The notes: generated by a model from the letters alone, not told the origin. Positions 1 to 5,653 are shown, counted from the first letter of the stretch. The stretch: DNA of 9,655 bases from Acidobacteriota bacterium (GCA_019247235.1 JAFAPG010000705.1:1-9655); one strand, 5' to 3'. Made by a program: numbers and translations.

Positions 1-1267
1 TGCGAAGCATCGCGAGTACGGTCACGCGCAAATTCAGGTGCTTGACGATTCCGACCTGTTTTCCGGATTGCCGCGCGGGCTCGAAGTCTGGATGTCACAT
101 GGAGATGAGGCCCTCGCACTTCCCCCTGGCTTCCGGCTGACGGCGCAGTCTCCTAGCGCGGTGGCCGGAATCGAGGACGTGACCCAAAAGCTCTACGCCG
201 TCCAGTTTCACCCCGAAGTCCGGCACACTAAGCACGGCACTGACATTCTGCGCAACTTCGTGCTCAGAATTTGCAATGCTCAGCCCAACTGGACCCCTCA
301 ACATTTCGTCACCCAGACCATTGCTGCCATTCGCGAACAAATTGGGTCCGGCCGGGCCATCTGCGCACTTTCTGGCGGCGTCGACTCCGCAGTGGCGGCA
401 ACCCTGGTTGATCGCGCGCTGAGGAACGGGAATGAATCGCGCTTGACCTCGGTATTCGTGAATAACGGCGTTTTGCGCAAAAATGAATTTGAAAAAGTCC
501 AGCAGAACTTGCGCGACAAGCTGGGGCTGCATGTGGTTGCGGTCGATGCCACGGAACGTTTTCTCTTGAAGCTCGCTGGCATAATCGACCCGGAGAGGAA
601 GCGCAAGATCATTGGCAATGAATTCATCGCGGTCTTCGACGAACAGGCTCAGCGCATCGAAAAAGAACAGGGCGAAGTTCAGTGGCTGGTTCAAGGCACG
701 CTATACCCCGACGTAATCGAGTCTGTCTCGGTGCGGGGACCGTCGCAGGTAATCAAATCACATCACAATGTGGGCGGGCTGCCGGAGAAAATGAAGTTAA
801 AGCTAATCGAGCCGCTTAAAGATCTATTCAAGGACGAGGTGCGAAACATCGGGAGAGACCTGGGAATGCCCGAAGAGATCTTGCAACGGCAGCCCTTCCC
901 CGGACCTGGTCTTGCAGTCCGCATCCTAGGAGAGGTCACGCCCGAACGCCTGGCTATTCTCCGCGAGTGTGATGACATCGTGGTGAACGAGGTTAAGCGA
1001 GCCGGTCTTTATACCAAGATTTGGCAATCTTTCTCCGTACTCCTGCCCGTCATGTCGGTGGGAGTGATGGGCGACCAAAGGACCTACGCCTATACCTGCG
1101 CCGTCCGCGCTGTTCATTCCGAAGATGGCATGACCGCCGACTGGGTGGCACTTCCCTATGAGGTTCTAAAAACTATCTCCAATCGCATTGTCAACGAAGT
1201 GCACGGGGTTAACCGAGTTGTATATGACATCACCTCGAAGCCCCCAGGCACCATCGAGTGGGAATGA
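1..1267 (+). CDS. guaA: GMP synthase (glutamine-hydrolysing), 5'-truncated by window edge
   Basis: This enzyme makes GMP from XMP, ATP and glutamine in the cytoplasm, the last step of de novo guanine nucleotide synthesis. The frame is open from base 2 and 421 residues are visible. The family is about 510-525 residues long, so roughly 100 N-terminal residues, including the glutamine amidotransferase nucleophile Cys, lie off the left edge. The GTG at 38 is internal, because the upstream codons already encode the conserved REYGHA stretch. Seen in order: the amidotransferase His and Glu in VQFHPEV (codons at 209 and 215), the ATP-pyrophosphatase loop SGGVDS (371-388), the GMP-synthase C-terminal dimerisation domain with RQPFPGPGLAVRILGE (about 889-933), and the typical C-terminal end ITSKPPGTIEWE. 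No frameshift or missing motif is seen. No clear terminator follows the stop, and a tiny reading frame overlaps it by ATGA. Identification is very secure. Confidence 0.98.
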   Translation, partial: AKHREYGHAQIQVLDDSDLFSGLPRGLEVWMSHGDEALALPPGFRLTAQSPSAVAGIEDVTQKLYAVQFHPEVRHTKHGTDILRNFVLRICNAQPNWTPQHFVTQTIAAIREQIGSGRAICALSGGVDSAVAATLVDRALRNGNESRLTSVFVNNGVLRKNEFEKVQQNLRDKLGLHVVAVDATERFLLKLAGIIDPERKRKIIGNEFIAVFDEQAQRIEKEQGEVQWLVQGTLYPDVIESVSVRGPSQVIKSHHNVGGLPEKMKLKLIEPLKDLFKDEVRNIGRDLGMPEEILQRQPFPGPGLAVRILGEVTPERLAILRECDDIVVNEVKRAGLYTKIWQSFSVLLPVMSVGVMGDQRTYAYTCAVRAVHSEDGMTADWVALPYEVLKTISNRIVNEVHGVNRVVYDITSKPPGTIEWE

Positions 1268-1368
1268 TGGCATACAGGCGCGACCCGTATCTTAGCCAAA
1301 AGATTGACCCGGATCGTCGCGCGGAATTGCTCCCACTGAGGGCGGTACGGTTAAGCGCGAAGAAATAG
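1264..1368 (+). CDS. Possible 34-aa reading frame coupled to guaA by ATGA overlap
   Basis: The frame starts ATG-ATG and shares four bases (ATGA) with the guaA stop codon, a classic arrangement for translational coupling. It would encode a 34-residue hydrophilic, basic peptide beginning MMAYRRDPYLSQK and ending at the TAG at 1366-1368. I recognise no family and no membrane or signal segment. No separate Shine-Dalgarno is needed if ribosomes reinitiate. It could be a genuine small protein, the 5' remnant of a decayed downstream gene, or chance. Confidence is low because a single short frame has little statistical weight. Confidence 0.25.
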   Translation: MMAYRRDPYLSQKIDPDRRAELLPLRAVRLSAKK

Positions 1369-1442
1369 ACTTCCTCATTAAAAATTTGCGGCTGCGAACC
1401 GGCGGTGGGGTACCCTTCGGTTCGCTGCTTAGGATGAGACCC

Positions 1443-1470
1443 TTCGCGAGTGCGCAAGACGCTACGCGAA
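1443..1470. repeat. Imperfect inverted repeat (hairpin) just downstream of rpsU
   Basis: The arms TTCGCG (1443-1448) and CGCGAA (1465-1470) pair perfectly. The stem continues through AGTG (1449-1452) with CGCT (1460-1463), with one bulged A at 1464 and one G-U pair. On the minus strand it begins five bases after the rpsU stop, where a terminator or 3' stabilising hairpin would sit, but no T-run follows it. The adjoining CCCTTCGGTTCGCTG and GGATGAG stretch (1413-1438) resembles dispersed intergenic elements I associate with acidobacterial genomes; that resemblance is from memory only. Confidence 0.35.
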
Positions 1471-1474
1471 AGTG

Positions 1475-1696
1475 TTATTGCTTACGCGTGTCCTTCGCAA
1501 ATGGAGTTTCCTTTCGAATCTTCTTGCGAGCACGCTTGCGCGCTAAGGCCTGCTTCACTCGGCGCCGTTCGCCTGGCTTGAGGTAATACGAGTGACGTTT
1601 TACCTCTTTGATGATGTCCTCGGCCTGAACCTTTCGTTTGAATCGACGGAGCGCATTTTCTAACGATTCCCCTTCGTGCAATCGAATCTCTGCCAC
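1475..1696 (-). CDS. rpsU: 30S ribosomal protein S21
   Basis: S21 is a small basic protein of the 30S subunit, near the 3' end of 16S rRNA, and assists initiation through the Shine-Dalgarno/anti-Shine-Dalgarno helix. The 73-residue product has the family core ESLENALRRFKRKVQ followed by IIKEVKRHSYYLKPGERRR, then a Lys/Arg-rich C-terminal helix (KQALARKRARKKIRKE). The frame is open further upstream. I place the start at the GTG at 1696 (product MAEIRLHEGES) because AGGAGG lies six bases before it. A second GTG at 1702 is in frame but touches the AGGAGG. The C-terminal tail after KKIRKE (TPFAKDTRKQ) is slightly longer than in many homologues. It is the last of four co-oriented minus-strand genes for RNA-associated proteins, about 118 bp after the previous one. 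A hairpin follows the stop. Confidence 0.93.
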   Translation of the reverse strand: MAEIRLHEGESLENALRRFKRKVQAEDIIKEVKRHSYYLKPGERRRVKQALARKRARKKIRKETPFAKDTRKQ

Positions 1697-1814
1697 ACTC
1701 ACCCTCCTACACCAGGTTACCCTCGCGCACATCTCTGATTGCTACCTTAGCATCCGGTCAATGTCACGCCCGGTACTAGGCTGCCTCAGACTCAGAATCG
1801 CGGATTACTCGCAA

Positions 1815-2030
1815 CTACGCATCGGCGCTAGACTCATCGTCGTCTTGACCAACGTTAAACAGGGCTGCTTGCGCGGCAGCATGTTCCCGCAACTCGGCCA
1901 TCTCGTCCATGCTACCTTCCCCGGCCTTCTCTTGTTTTCGCTGGTTTCTTCGCTCTGCTTTGTCCCGCTGTTTCTGTTGTCTGGCTTGCTCTTTCTGGCG
2001 CTTGTTAAAAGTCGTTCGGCCTCTAGGCAT
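1815..2030 (-). CDS. Small highly charged conserved hypothetical protein (MPRGRTTF type)
   Basis: The 71-residue product begins MPRGRTTFNKRQKEQARQQK. Residues 1-37 are dominated by Lys, Arg, Gln and Glu, predicting one long basic, possibly coiled-coil helix. The remainder turns acidic and ends in DDDESSADA. There is no signal or membrane segment. I recall similar short proteins with a PRG-TTF-KRQKE start in Acidobacteriota and some deltaproteobacteria, always without assigned function. The basic head and acidic tail suggest nucleic-acid or ribosome association, but that is inference. The ATG at 2030 is preceded by GGGGTGA, a modest Shine-Dalgarno with close spacing. It lies between the RRM gene (76 bp upstream) and rpsU (118 bp downstream), same strand, so co-transcription is plausible. 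Confidence 0.78.
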   Translation of the reverse strand: MPRGRTTFNKRQKEQARQQKQRDKAERRNQRKQEKAGEGSMDEMAELREHAAAQAALFNVGQDDDESSADA

Positions 2031-2106
2031 GCGTCACCCCAATAATCTTATTCGTTATTCTTAGGTCGCGCCGGGCAAATTTTCGTGCCTCTCCGACGAG
2101 GGCCTC

Positions 2107-2454
2107 CTACCAGCGCGGTTCGCGCGGTTGACGCGCGTGGCCGCGGTAATCATCGCCTCGTCCCCCACCTCCCCTGCCGAAACGCTTTCCAGCGTTCCTG
2201 GGCCGATCTGCCTTGGGTCTGGCCTCGTTGATGGTCAACGCTCGTCCCCCCAGTTCAGTTCCATTCAAGGCTGCAATAGCCTTATCAGCCTCACTGGCAT
2301 CTGTCATCTCCACAAACGCGAAGCCGCGTGAGCGACCGGTTTCCCGATCCGTCACGATGCTTACCTTATCCACCGCGCCGTGAGCCTCGAAGATGGTGCG
2401 CAATTCAGCCTCTGTGGTGCTGTGCGGTAGGTTGCCAACATACAAGTTCTTCAT
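2107..2454 (-). CDS. RNA-binding protein: one RRM domain plus Gly/Arg-rich tail
   Basis: A 115-residue RNA-binding protein of the bacterial RRM class, often cold-induced and thought to act as an RNA chaperone. The RRM spans about residues 2-80. RNP2 is LYVGNL (4-9) and RNP1 is RGFAFVEM (43-50), with the aromatic residues Tyr5, Phe45 and Phe47 available for base stacking. Residues about 81-115 form a basic Gly/Arg/Pro tail (KRFGRGGGGRG) like the RGG tails of cyanobacterial Rbp proteins. The ATG at 2454 has AGAGG seven bases upstream. A leader of up to 243 nt (2455-2697) separates it from the next gene upstream. Its neighbours are S21, a cold-shock-domain protein and two small basic proteins, consistent with a role in RNA structure or translation. 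The RRM call is very secure, the physiological role is not. Confidence 0.93.
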   Translation of the reverse strand: MKNLYVGNLPHSTTEAELRTIFEAHGAVDKVSIVTDRETGRSRGFAFVEMTDASEADKAIAALNGTELGGRALTINEARPKADRPRNAGKRFGRGGGGRGDDYRGHARQPREPRW

Positions 2455-2697
2455 CGCATTTCCTCTCTTGATGATTCAAGCTTTCCGGCTCTGCCGATAT
2501 TCAGAGTCGCGGGTCTCCTCGGCCCGCCTAGATCACTGCGCCGACATCGATCTCGGACTACGAAGATCGGCGCGACGAGGATCGCGGCTCGGCCGACCGC
2601 AGCGACCCAAATCTAATTTATGCTCACGCGGAATTTCCGCACACAATTCCACAGGTGCTGCGGGTTGCTAAACCCCTCAATTGCAGGAGGGATGCGA
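2455..2697 (-). promoter_or_regulatory. Leader/promoter region of the RRM gene
   Basis: This 243-bp spacer between two minus-strand genes contains no convincing reading frame. Read on the minus strand it has an A/T-rich CATAAATTAGATTT stretch (about 2608-2621) that could supply a -10 box, although no good -35 sits at 17 bp. After it comes a GC-rich segment with repeated GATC-CGG words that could fold. A perfect palindrome lies at 2628-2640, and a short hairpin (GGGTT, GCTA, AACCC; 2662-2675) follows the upstream gene's stop without a T-run. A long structured 5' leader would fit a temperature-responsive RNA-chaperone gene, but that is inference. Confidence 0.35.
2628..2640. repeat. Perfect palindrome GCGGAA-T-TTCCGC
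   Basis: The arms GCGGAA and TTCCGC are perfectly complementary around a single central base. The site lies immediately upstream, in the minus-strand sense, of the A/T-rich putative -10 of the RRM gene. Position and symmetry suit a dimeric regulator's operator. A 13-bp palindrome can also occur by chance in a sequence this long. Confidence 0.35.
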
Positions 2698-2853
2698 TCA
2701 CGCTTTCACCGTGGGTGGTTTCGAGGTCGAGCTAGTCCTGGCGAGGTCGGGTTGCAAGCTCAGCCTTACCAGTTCACGTGTTCGTTTGCGTTTGGCGATC
2801 TTCTGCTTGCGTTCTCGATGAAATCTCGCTTTGTCGCCATTAATCCCGGACAT
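2698..2853 (-). CDS. 51-aa basic conserved hypothetical protein (MSGINGDK type)
   Basis: This gene is shorter than usual gene-finder cut-offs. The ATG at 2853 is preceded by AAGGAG with six bases of spacing, a near-ideal Shine-Dalgarno. The 51-residue product starts MSGINGDKARFHRERKQKIA and continues KRKRTRELVRL, giving a strongly basic helix at about residues 8-31. A Ser/Thr/Pro-rich tail ends in PTVKA at the TGA at 2698-2700. I recall short acidobacterial proteins with the same SGINGDK-RF--ERK start, function unknown; this is memory, not a search. The charge pattern resembles small ribosome- or RNA-binding proteins. It heads the minus-strand run of RNA-associated genes and is divergent from the cold-shock gene. 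No signal peptide or membrane segment is present. Confidence 0.72.
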   Translation of the reverse strand: MSGINGDKARFHRERKQKIAKRKRTRELVRLSLQPDLARTSSTSKPPTVKA

Positions 2854-3231
2854 ATTAGGCTCCTTTTTCTTAATTGAGCTGCTGAGCGTGAATACCTTAT
2901 TTATCTACAAGCTATCCGTGGCCAGGACGCACGAATGCGAACCACATGACCCGAACTCAACTGGGCACTGTTACGCGCCTCCGGTACCGACATTCTCAAT
3001 CGCGAAGGCGTCAGAAGCAGTCGTGTCTTCGAGGTTAAGTGCTTCTAGTATATACGCTGACGGTTGGACTGTGTTGCGTGTTGGGAAGCAATAATTGCCA
3101 AGGCCCAGATGCCTCCGGGACAGGGGCGTCGCATTGCTCTTTTGCATCTCTCGCGTGTGAACCCGGAGCAAGGGGATCTTGAATCAGAACCATTTTATGG
3201 TGGGCGCTTACAGTTGTTCATGTGCGATTGA

Positions 3232-3268
3232 TCAGGATTCGTTCAGCAAGCGGTCGTGTCGATCCTGA
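3232..3268. repeat. Inverted repeat TCAGGAT...ATCCTGA upstream of the csp promoter
   Basis: TCAGGAT (3232-3238) and ATCCTGA (3262-3268) are perfect inverted copies separated by 23 bp. Pairing can be extended on both sides with single-base bulges. The repeat ends about 30 bp before the proposed csp -10 box, so it could be a regulator-binding site overlapping or just upstream of the -35. There is no T-run, so it is not an intrinsic terminator. Confidence 0.35.
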
Positions 3269-3294
3269 ATTCGGTGTGCAACAAGCAATTTTTC

Positions 3295-3303
3295 TGCTAT
3301 GCT
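3295..3303 (+). promoter_or_regulatory. Putative extended -10 promoter element of the csp gene
   Basis: TGC-TATGCT matches the extended -10 pattern (TGN then TATNNT, 4-5 of 6 to consensus). The -35 at 17 bp (around GTGCAA) is weak, as is common with extended -10 promoters. Transcription would start near 3310 and give a leader of about 115 nt before the ATG at 3426, in keeping with the long leaders of many cold-shock genes. This is a call by eye only. Confidence 0.35.
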
Positions 3304-3425
3304 TAGTATGCGTAAGATTAGAATCGGTTGTTGAGCAGTTTCTTGCCAACCAGCTAGCACCTGCCCTCAGTACCTCCGACTCCCTTCCAACGTAAATTTT
3401 TTCTCAAGAGGAACAAAGTAGCAAC

Positions 3426-3626
3426 ATGGAACAAGGAACAGTAAAGTGGTTTAACGATGCGAAAGGTTATGGCTTTATCAGCCGGCAGAACGGACAAGAT
3501 GTTTTCGTGCACTTCTCGGCAATCCAGGCCGGCGGGTTTCGCAGCCTACAAGAAGGCCAGGCCGTGCAATTTGAGGTGACCAAAGGTCCGAAGGGCTGGC
3601 AAGCTGAGAACGTCCGCCCCCTCTAA
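3426..3626 (+). CDS. Cold-shock domain protein (CspA family)
   Basis: A 66-residue single cold-shock-domain protein, a five-stranded OB fold that binds single-stranded RNA or DNA and melts mRNA structure in the cytoplasm. It starts MEQGTVKWFNDAKGYGFI. RNP1 is KGYGFI (residues 13-18) and RNP2 is VFVHF (26-30), with surface aromatics Trp8, Phe17, Phe27, His29 and Phe30 in the family positions. Length is normal. The ATG at 3426 is the family start. The nearest Shine-Dalgarno-like AGAGG (3407-3411) is 14 bases upstream, unusually far, so initiation may depend on leader structure. It is transcribed alone, divergently from the RNA-protein cluster, and closed by a strong terminator. The exact paralogue (cspA, cspB and so on) cannot be assigned. 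Confidence 0.96.
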   Translation: MEQGTVKWFNDAKGYGFISRQNGQDVFVHFSAIQAGGFRSLQEGQAVQFEVTKGPKGWQAENVRPL

Positions 3627-3647
3627 TCCCTAGAATCTCAAAATTGG

Positions 3648-3677
3648 AATGGCGCAGCCACGGGCTGCGCCATTTTT
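3648..3677 (+). terminator. Intrinsic terminator of the csp gene
   Basis: A perfect 12-bp stem is formed by AATGGCGCAGCC (3648-3659) and GGCTGCGCCATT (3663-3674) around a three-base loop. Its 3' arm runs into a T-tract (3673-3677), and it begins about 20 bp after the csp stop. This is a strong rho-independent terminator on +. Confidence 0.9.
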
Positions 3678-4034
3678 CCGTTCAGTAGGGGCTGATCTGG
3701 CGCGGCAATAGGCTATCGAAAGAGCTGAACTGACTCGCGAACAGGCGAACATCTGATCCACCACGGTTGCTGTTACCGTGAATACAGCGATCATAGCCAG
3801 CATCTCTCCCAACGAACCGATTGCCGAGCACGATGCTTTCTACAACTTGGTCAAGCAGCACTTCGCACCACAATCCTGGTCAAGACGCTGCGGCCCTGAT
3901 GAGCCCCACGCAGAGCCGTGCACAAAGAACTTCGACCGTCTCCTACTGCCTCCAGCTTCGTCCGATGTTTCCGCTGGCCAGACCTGGGCAGCTGGTTGAC
4001 GGCCGCAGGTCAGCCAGATCGTAAACAGAACTGA
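3678..4034. other. Gene-free stretch after the csp terminator
   Basis: No reading frame in this roughly 357-bp stretch has a good ribosome-binding site or a recognisable product. Open frames exist on both strands, but they begin at GTG or TTG without a Shine-Dalgarno. The only structure seen is a hairpin, CACGGT (3762-3767) with ACCGTG (3775-3780) around a seven-base loop, with no T-run. Confidence 0.5.
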
Positions 4035-4208
4035 CTACGCTGCGTATTGCTGACAGGCACCAGAAAAGTGGCGGTCACAGATGCGGATTACACAATCCAA
4101 GAGTGTCTCCCACGAATCGTCAGCGACGAATTCCGCGAAAGGAAATTGCAATTGTAAAGATTGACCTGCGCTTCCATGCTCGAAACGTTCTTGTTGGCCG
4201 GACATCAT
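4035..4208 (-). CDS. Possible 57-aa hypothetical protein
   Basis: The ATG-ATG at 4208-4203 is preceded by GAGGTGAGA, giving a GAGG Shine-Dalgarno five or eight bases from the alternative starts, the best ribosome-binding site in this gene-poor stretch. The product begins MMSGQQERFEHGSAGQ and continues with LQFPFAEFVADDSWETLL, then DCVIRICDRHFSGACQQYAA. It is soluble in appearance, with three Cys in the C-terminal half, and balanced in composition, unlike most shadow frames. The frame is open another 21 codons upstream, but without a better start. I recognise no family. It may be a small protein, a decayed gene fragment or chance. Confidence 0.4.
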   Translation of the reverse strand: MMSGQQERFEHGSAGQSLQLQFPFAEFVADDSWETLLDCVIRICDRHFSGACQQYAA

Positions 4209-4523
4209 TCTCACCTCGGGGAAGGACTGCATTACAAGGTGAATTGTGCAACAGTAACCGCACCGCTTCAATACAGCTGGTTACCGATTACCAGAGTACA
4301 ATGTCCCTTCCGACGTGCCTTGAAACGACTCCACCGTCGATAATCCGTTTTTTCGGCGCGGGAAGACCAGAGCATGCAACCATGCCAGACAAAGTCGGCC
4401 GCACGTTGATCGAAGAACCTGCTCTAAGGGGCTGACGATCTGGGCTGCGACCTTCGTCCGAGCCCATACCGGTTGCTCAGTTAATTCTTGGCTGTATCGT
4501 CGGCGCCAAGGCGCGCGGCGTCT
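4209..4523. other. Gene-free stretch
   Basis: A + frame covers much of this interval (GTG start at 4103), but it lacks a Shine-Dalgarno and its product has no recognisable features. The only symmetry noted is TGGGCT (4441-4446) with AGCCCA (4461-4466), a 6-bp inverted repeat with a 14-base loop. It lies about 57 bp downstream of the lipoprotein stop on the minus strand and has no T-run. Confidence 0.45.
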
Positions 4524-4988
4524 TCACGGAATAGCGCCCGACTGTAAGTTAAACGAACATACCCCTAGGTACTGCGAGCTACCGCAGTATAGATAAACGC
4601 CGGCCGAGAAAGTCTGAGATGACGTTGACCCGGATATGTTCTTTAATTCAGTCACCCAGCAATAATACCCACTCGCATTTGCATCGCTAGTCCCCGAAGC
4701 GGCCCAGTTCCCCGAGCTAGAGTAAGTTGTCCCGGATACATCCGTCACAGCGGACCGAAATTCACCATTAGCGGCAAGCTCAACCTGAACGGCACAGTTC
4801 GCCACCCAATGGCTATTTACGCTCGCAAGAGCGCTTCCGTTAAGAATCGCAGTAGGCCCAATCGTGTTTTGAGGACTGTTTTGAGGATGACTACTCCCAC
4901 CGCCGCAACTAGAGCCAAGGAAAGCAAGCGGGGCGAGTGCCCCAGTTCGCATCATTGCAAACAATCTGCTCTTAACTCGCTCTGACAT
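4524..4988 (-). CDS. Putative secreted lipoprotein with four mature-domain cysteines
   Basis: The 154-residue product has a short basic N-terminus (MSERVKSRLFAMMR), a weakly hydrophobic segment (ALAPLAFLG) and Cys28 in GSSCGGGSS. This resembles a lipoprotein signal, although position -3 is Gly rather than the usual Leu. The Gly/Ser-rich stretch after the Cys is a typical lipoprotein tether. The mature part (about residues 45-154) is Ser/Thr/Gly/Asn-rich and beta-like, with Cys65, Cys110, Cys135 and Cys144, enough for two disulfides in an extracytoplasmic domain. The ATG at 4988 has GGAGAG five bases upstream, a good Shine-Dalgarno. I recognise no family. Similar short repeat-like secreted proteins are common in acidobacteria (memory). 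It has no co-oriented partner nearby and appears monocistronic. Confidence 0.72.
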   Translation of the reverse strand: MSERVKSRLFAMMRTGALAPLAFLGSSCGGGSSHPQNSPQNTIGPTAILNGSALASVNSHWVANCAVQVELAANGEFRSAVTDVSGTTYSSSGNWAASGTSDANASGYYCWVTELKNISGSTSSQTFSAGVYLYCGSSQYLGVCSFNLQSGAIP

Positions 4989-5653
4989 CAGTTCTCTCCG
5001 ACAGAATTATCCAATCCAGTTTGACGCTCGCCAAGTTATCACGGTGGCACGCGTGACGCACATACATGCGAATGGAGCGCATCTCCATTCCATAGCATTT
5101 CAGTCAGGCAACCGTTTCGGCCTCGGTGTGGCGGCTTCAACCCCAAGCGGTTCTTTAGGCAAGCCGAGGTGATGTCTAGGCGGGGGCTGATTCCTAAATA
5201 TGGGTGTGCGGCATGATTTTCCACGGCTTAGCGGCCCGCTTAACGGGTTTCTGAAATGGCGGCGTGCCGGAAGCGGCGATGAGACTCGCGAGATCTACCT
5301 CGGATCGTGCACTGGTGCGCTGAGCAGTGCTTTCGACCGCTCGAAGTTTGGATGTCGCGCAAGGTGCTACTATGTTGACCGAACGCAGGGACACTCGGCA
5401 AGGAAAGCGATCGTCACAGTGCCGCTCAACCAACGGCAACGCGCAGAGACTTTCTGGACCGGGCGTGGAACGGCCAATGTGTCCAGTACGAAAATCGCGT
5501 GAAATTTCGGTTATTCTGTCGTCCTGAAGGAAGTCTTGAATCCTACCGATTCCACCAGAACACTTTCCCGCCACTCTGGCGGCTATCCACGTCGAATTTA
5601 TACTATTGGGCGTACGCACGTGGGAATCACTGAAAAGAAGCGAGGTGCGGACT
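4989..5653. other. Long intergenic region (665 bp) upstream of the oxidoreductase gene
   Basis: Several frames are open through 5200-5600 on both strands, but none has a credible start signal or recognisable protein sequence, and the frames contradict one another. The 3' end holds the probable promoter and ribosome-binding site of the oxidoreductase gene. A small inverted repeat, CCGCC (5568-5572) with GGCGG (5578-5582), lies just upstream of the -10 box. The promoter of the minus-strand lipoprotein gene should lie at the other end, but I could not identify it. Confidence 0.45.
5599..5604 (+). promoter_or_regulatory. Putative -10 box of the Gfo/Idh/MocA gene
   Basis: TATACT matches the sigma-70 -10 consensus at 5 of 6 positions and lies 50 bp before the chosen ATG. 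No good -35 hexamer is seen 16-18 bp upstream. That position is occupied by the CCGCC/GGCGG inverted repeat (5568-5582), which could bind an activator or repressor. Confidence 0.35.

Larger units (their letters stand above)
2854..3425. other. Divergent intergenic region (572 bp) between SGINGDK-type gene and csp
   Basis: No reading frame here has a convincing start signal. The region should hold the promoters of both flanking genes. On the minus side, the A/T-rich TAGATAAATAAGG stretch (about 2903-2915) may contain a -10 box for the small gene. On the plus side are the probable csp promoter near 3298 and a leader of about 115 nt. An imperfect inverted repeat lies at 3232-3268. A short ACCAT-TTT-ATGGT hairpin lies at about 3189-3201. 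Confidence 0.5.

Noticed and set aside
38..40. GTG at 38 as the guaA start
   Set aside because: In-frame codons upstream to base 2 encode conserved GuaA sequence (REYGHA), and the remaining length is about 100 residues short, so the gene is cut by the window edge.
95..694. 199-aa minus-strand frame opposite guaA
   Set aside because: It is antisense to a perfectly conserved guaA and has no recognisable motif or start signal; a shadow frame.
1638..2045. 135-aa plus-strand frame with an apparent hydrophobic C-terminus
   Set aside because: It runs antisense to the MPRGRTTF-type gene and the 5' part of rpsU. The hydrophobic stretch is the mirror of Lys/Arg/Gln/Glu codons on the other strand.
2971..3171. 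66-aa minus-strand frame between the two divergent genes
   Set aside because: It starts at TTG without a Shine-Dalgarno, its product has no family resemblance, and the internal ATG has only a poorly spaced purine stretch.
4103..4435. 110-aa plus-strand frame
   Set aside because: GTG start without a ribosome-binding site and no recognisable protein features. The overlapping minus frame has the better start signal.
5606..5653. Upstream in-frame start for the Gfo/Idh/MocA gene
   Set aside because: It would bury the twin-arginine signal behind 16 residues and overlap the promoter region. ATG 5654 has a well-placed GAGGTG.
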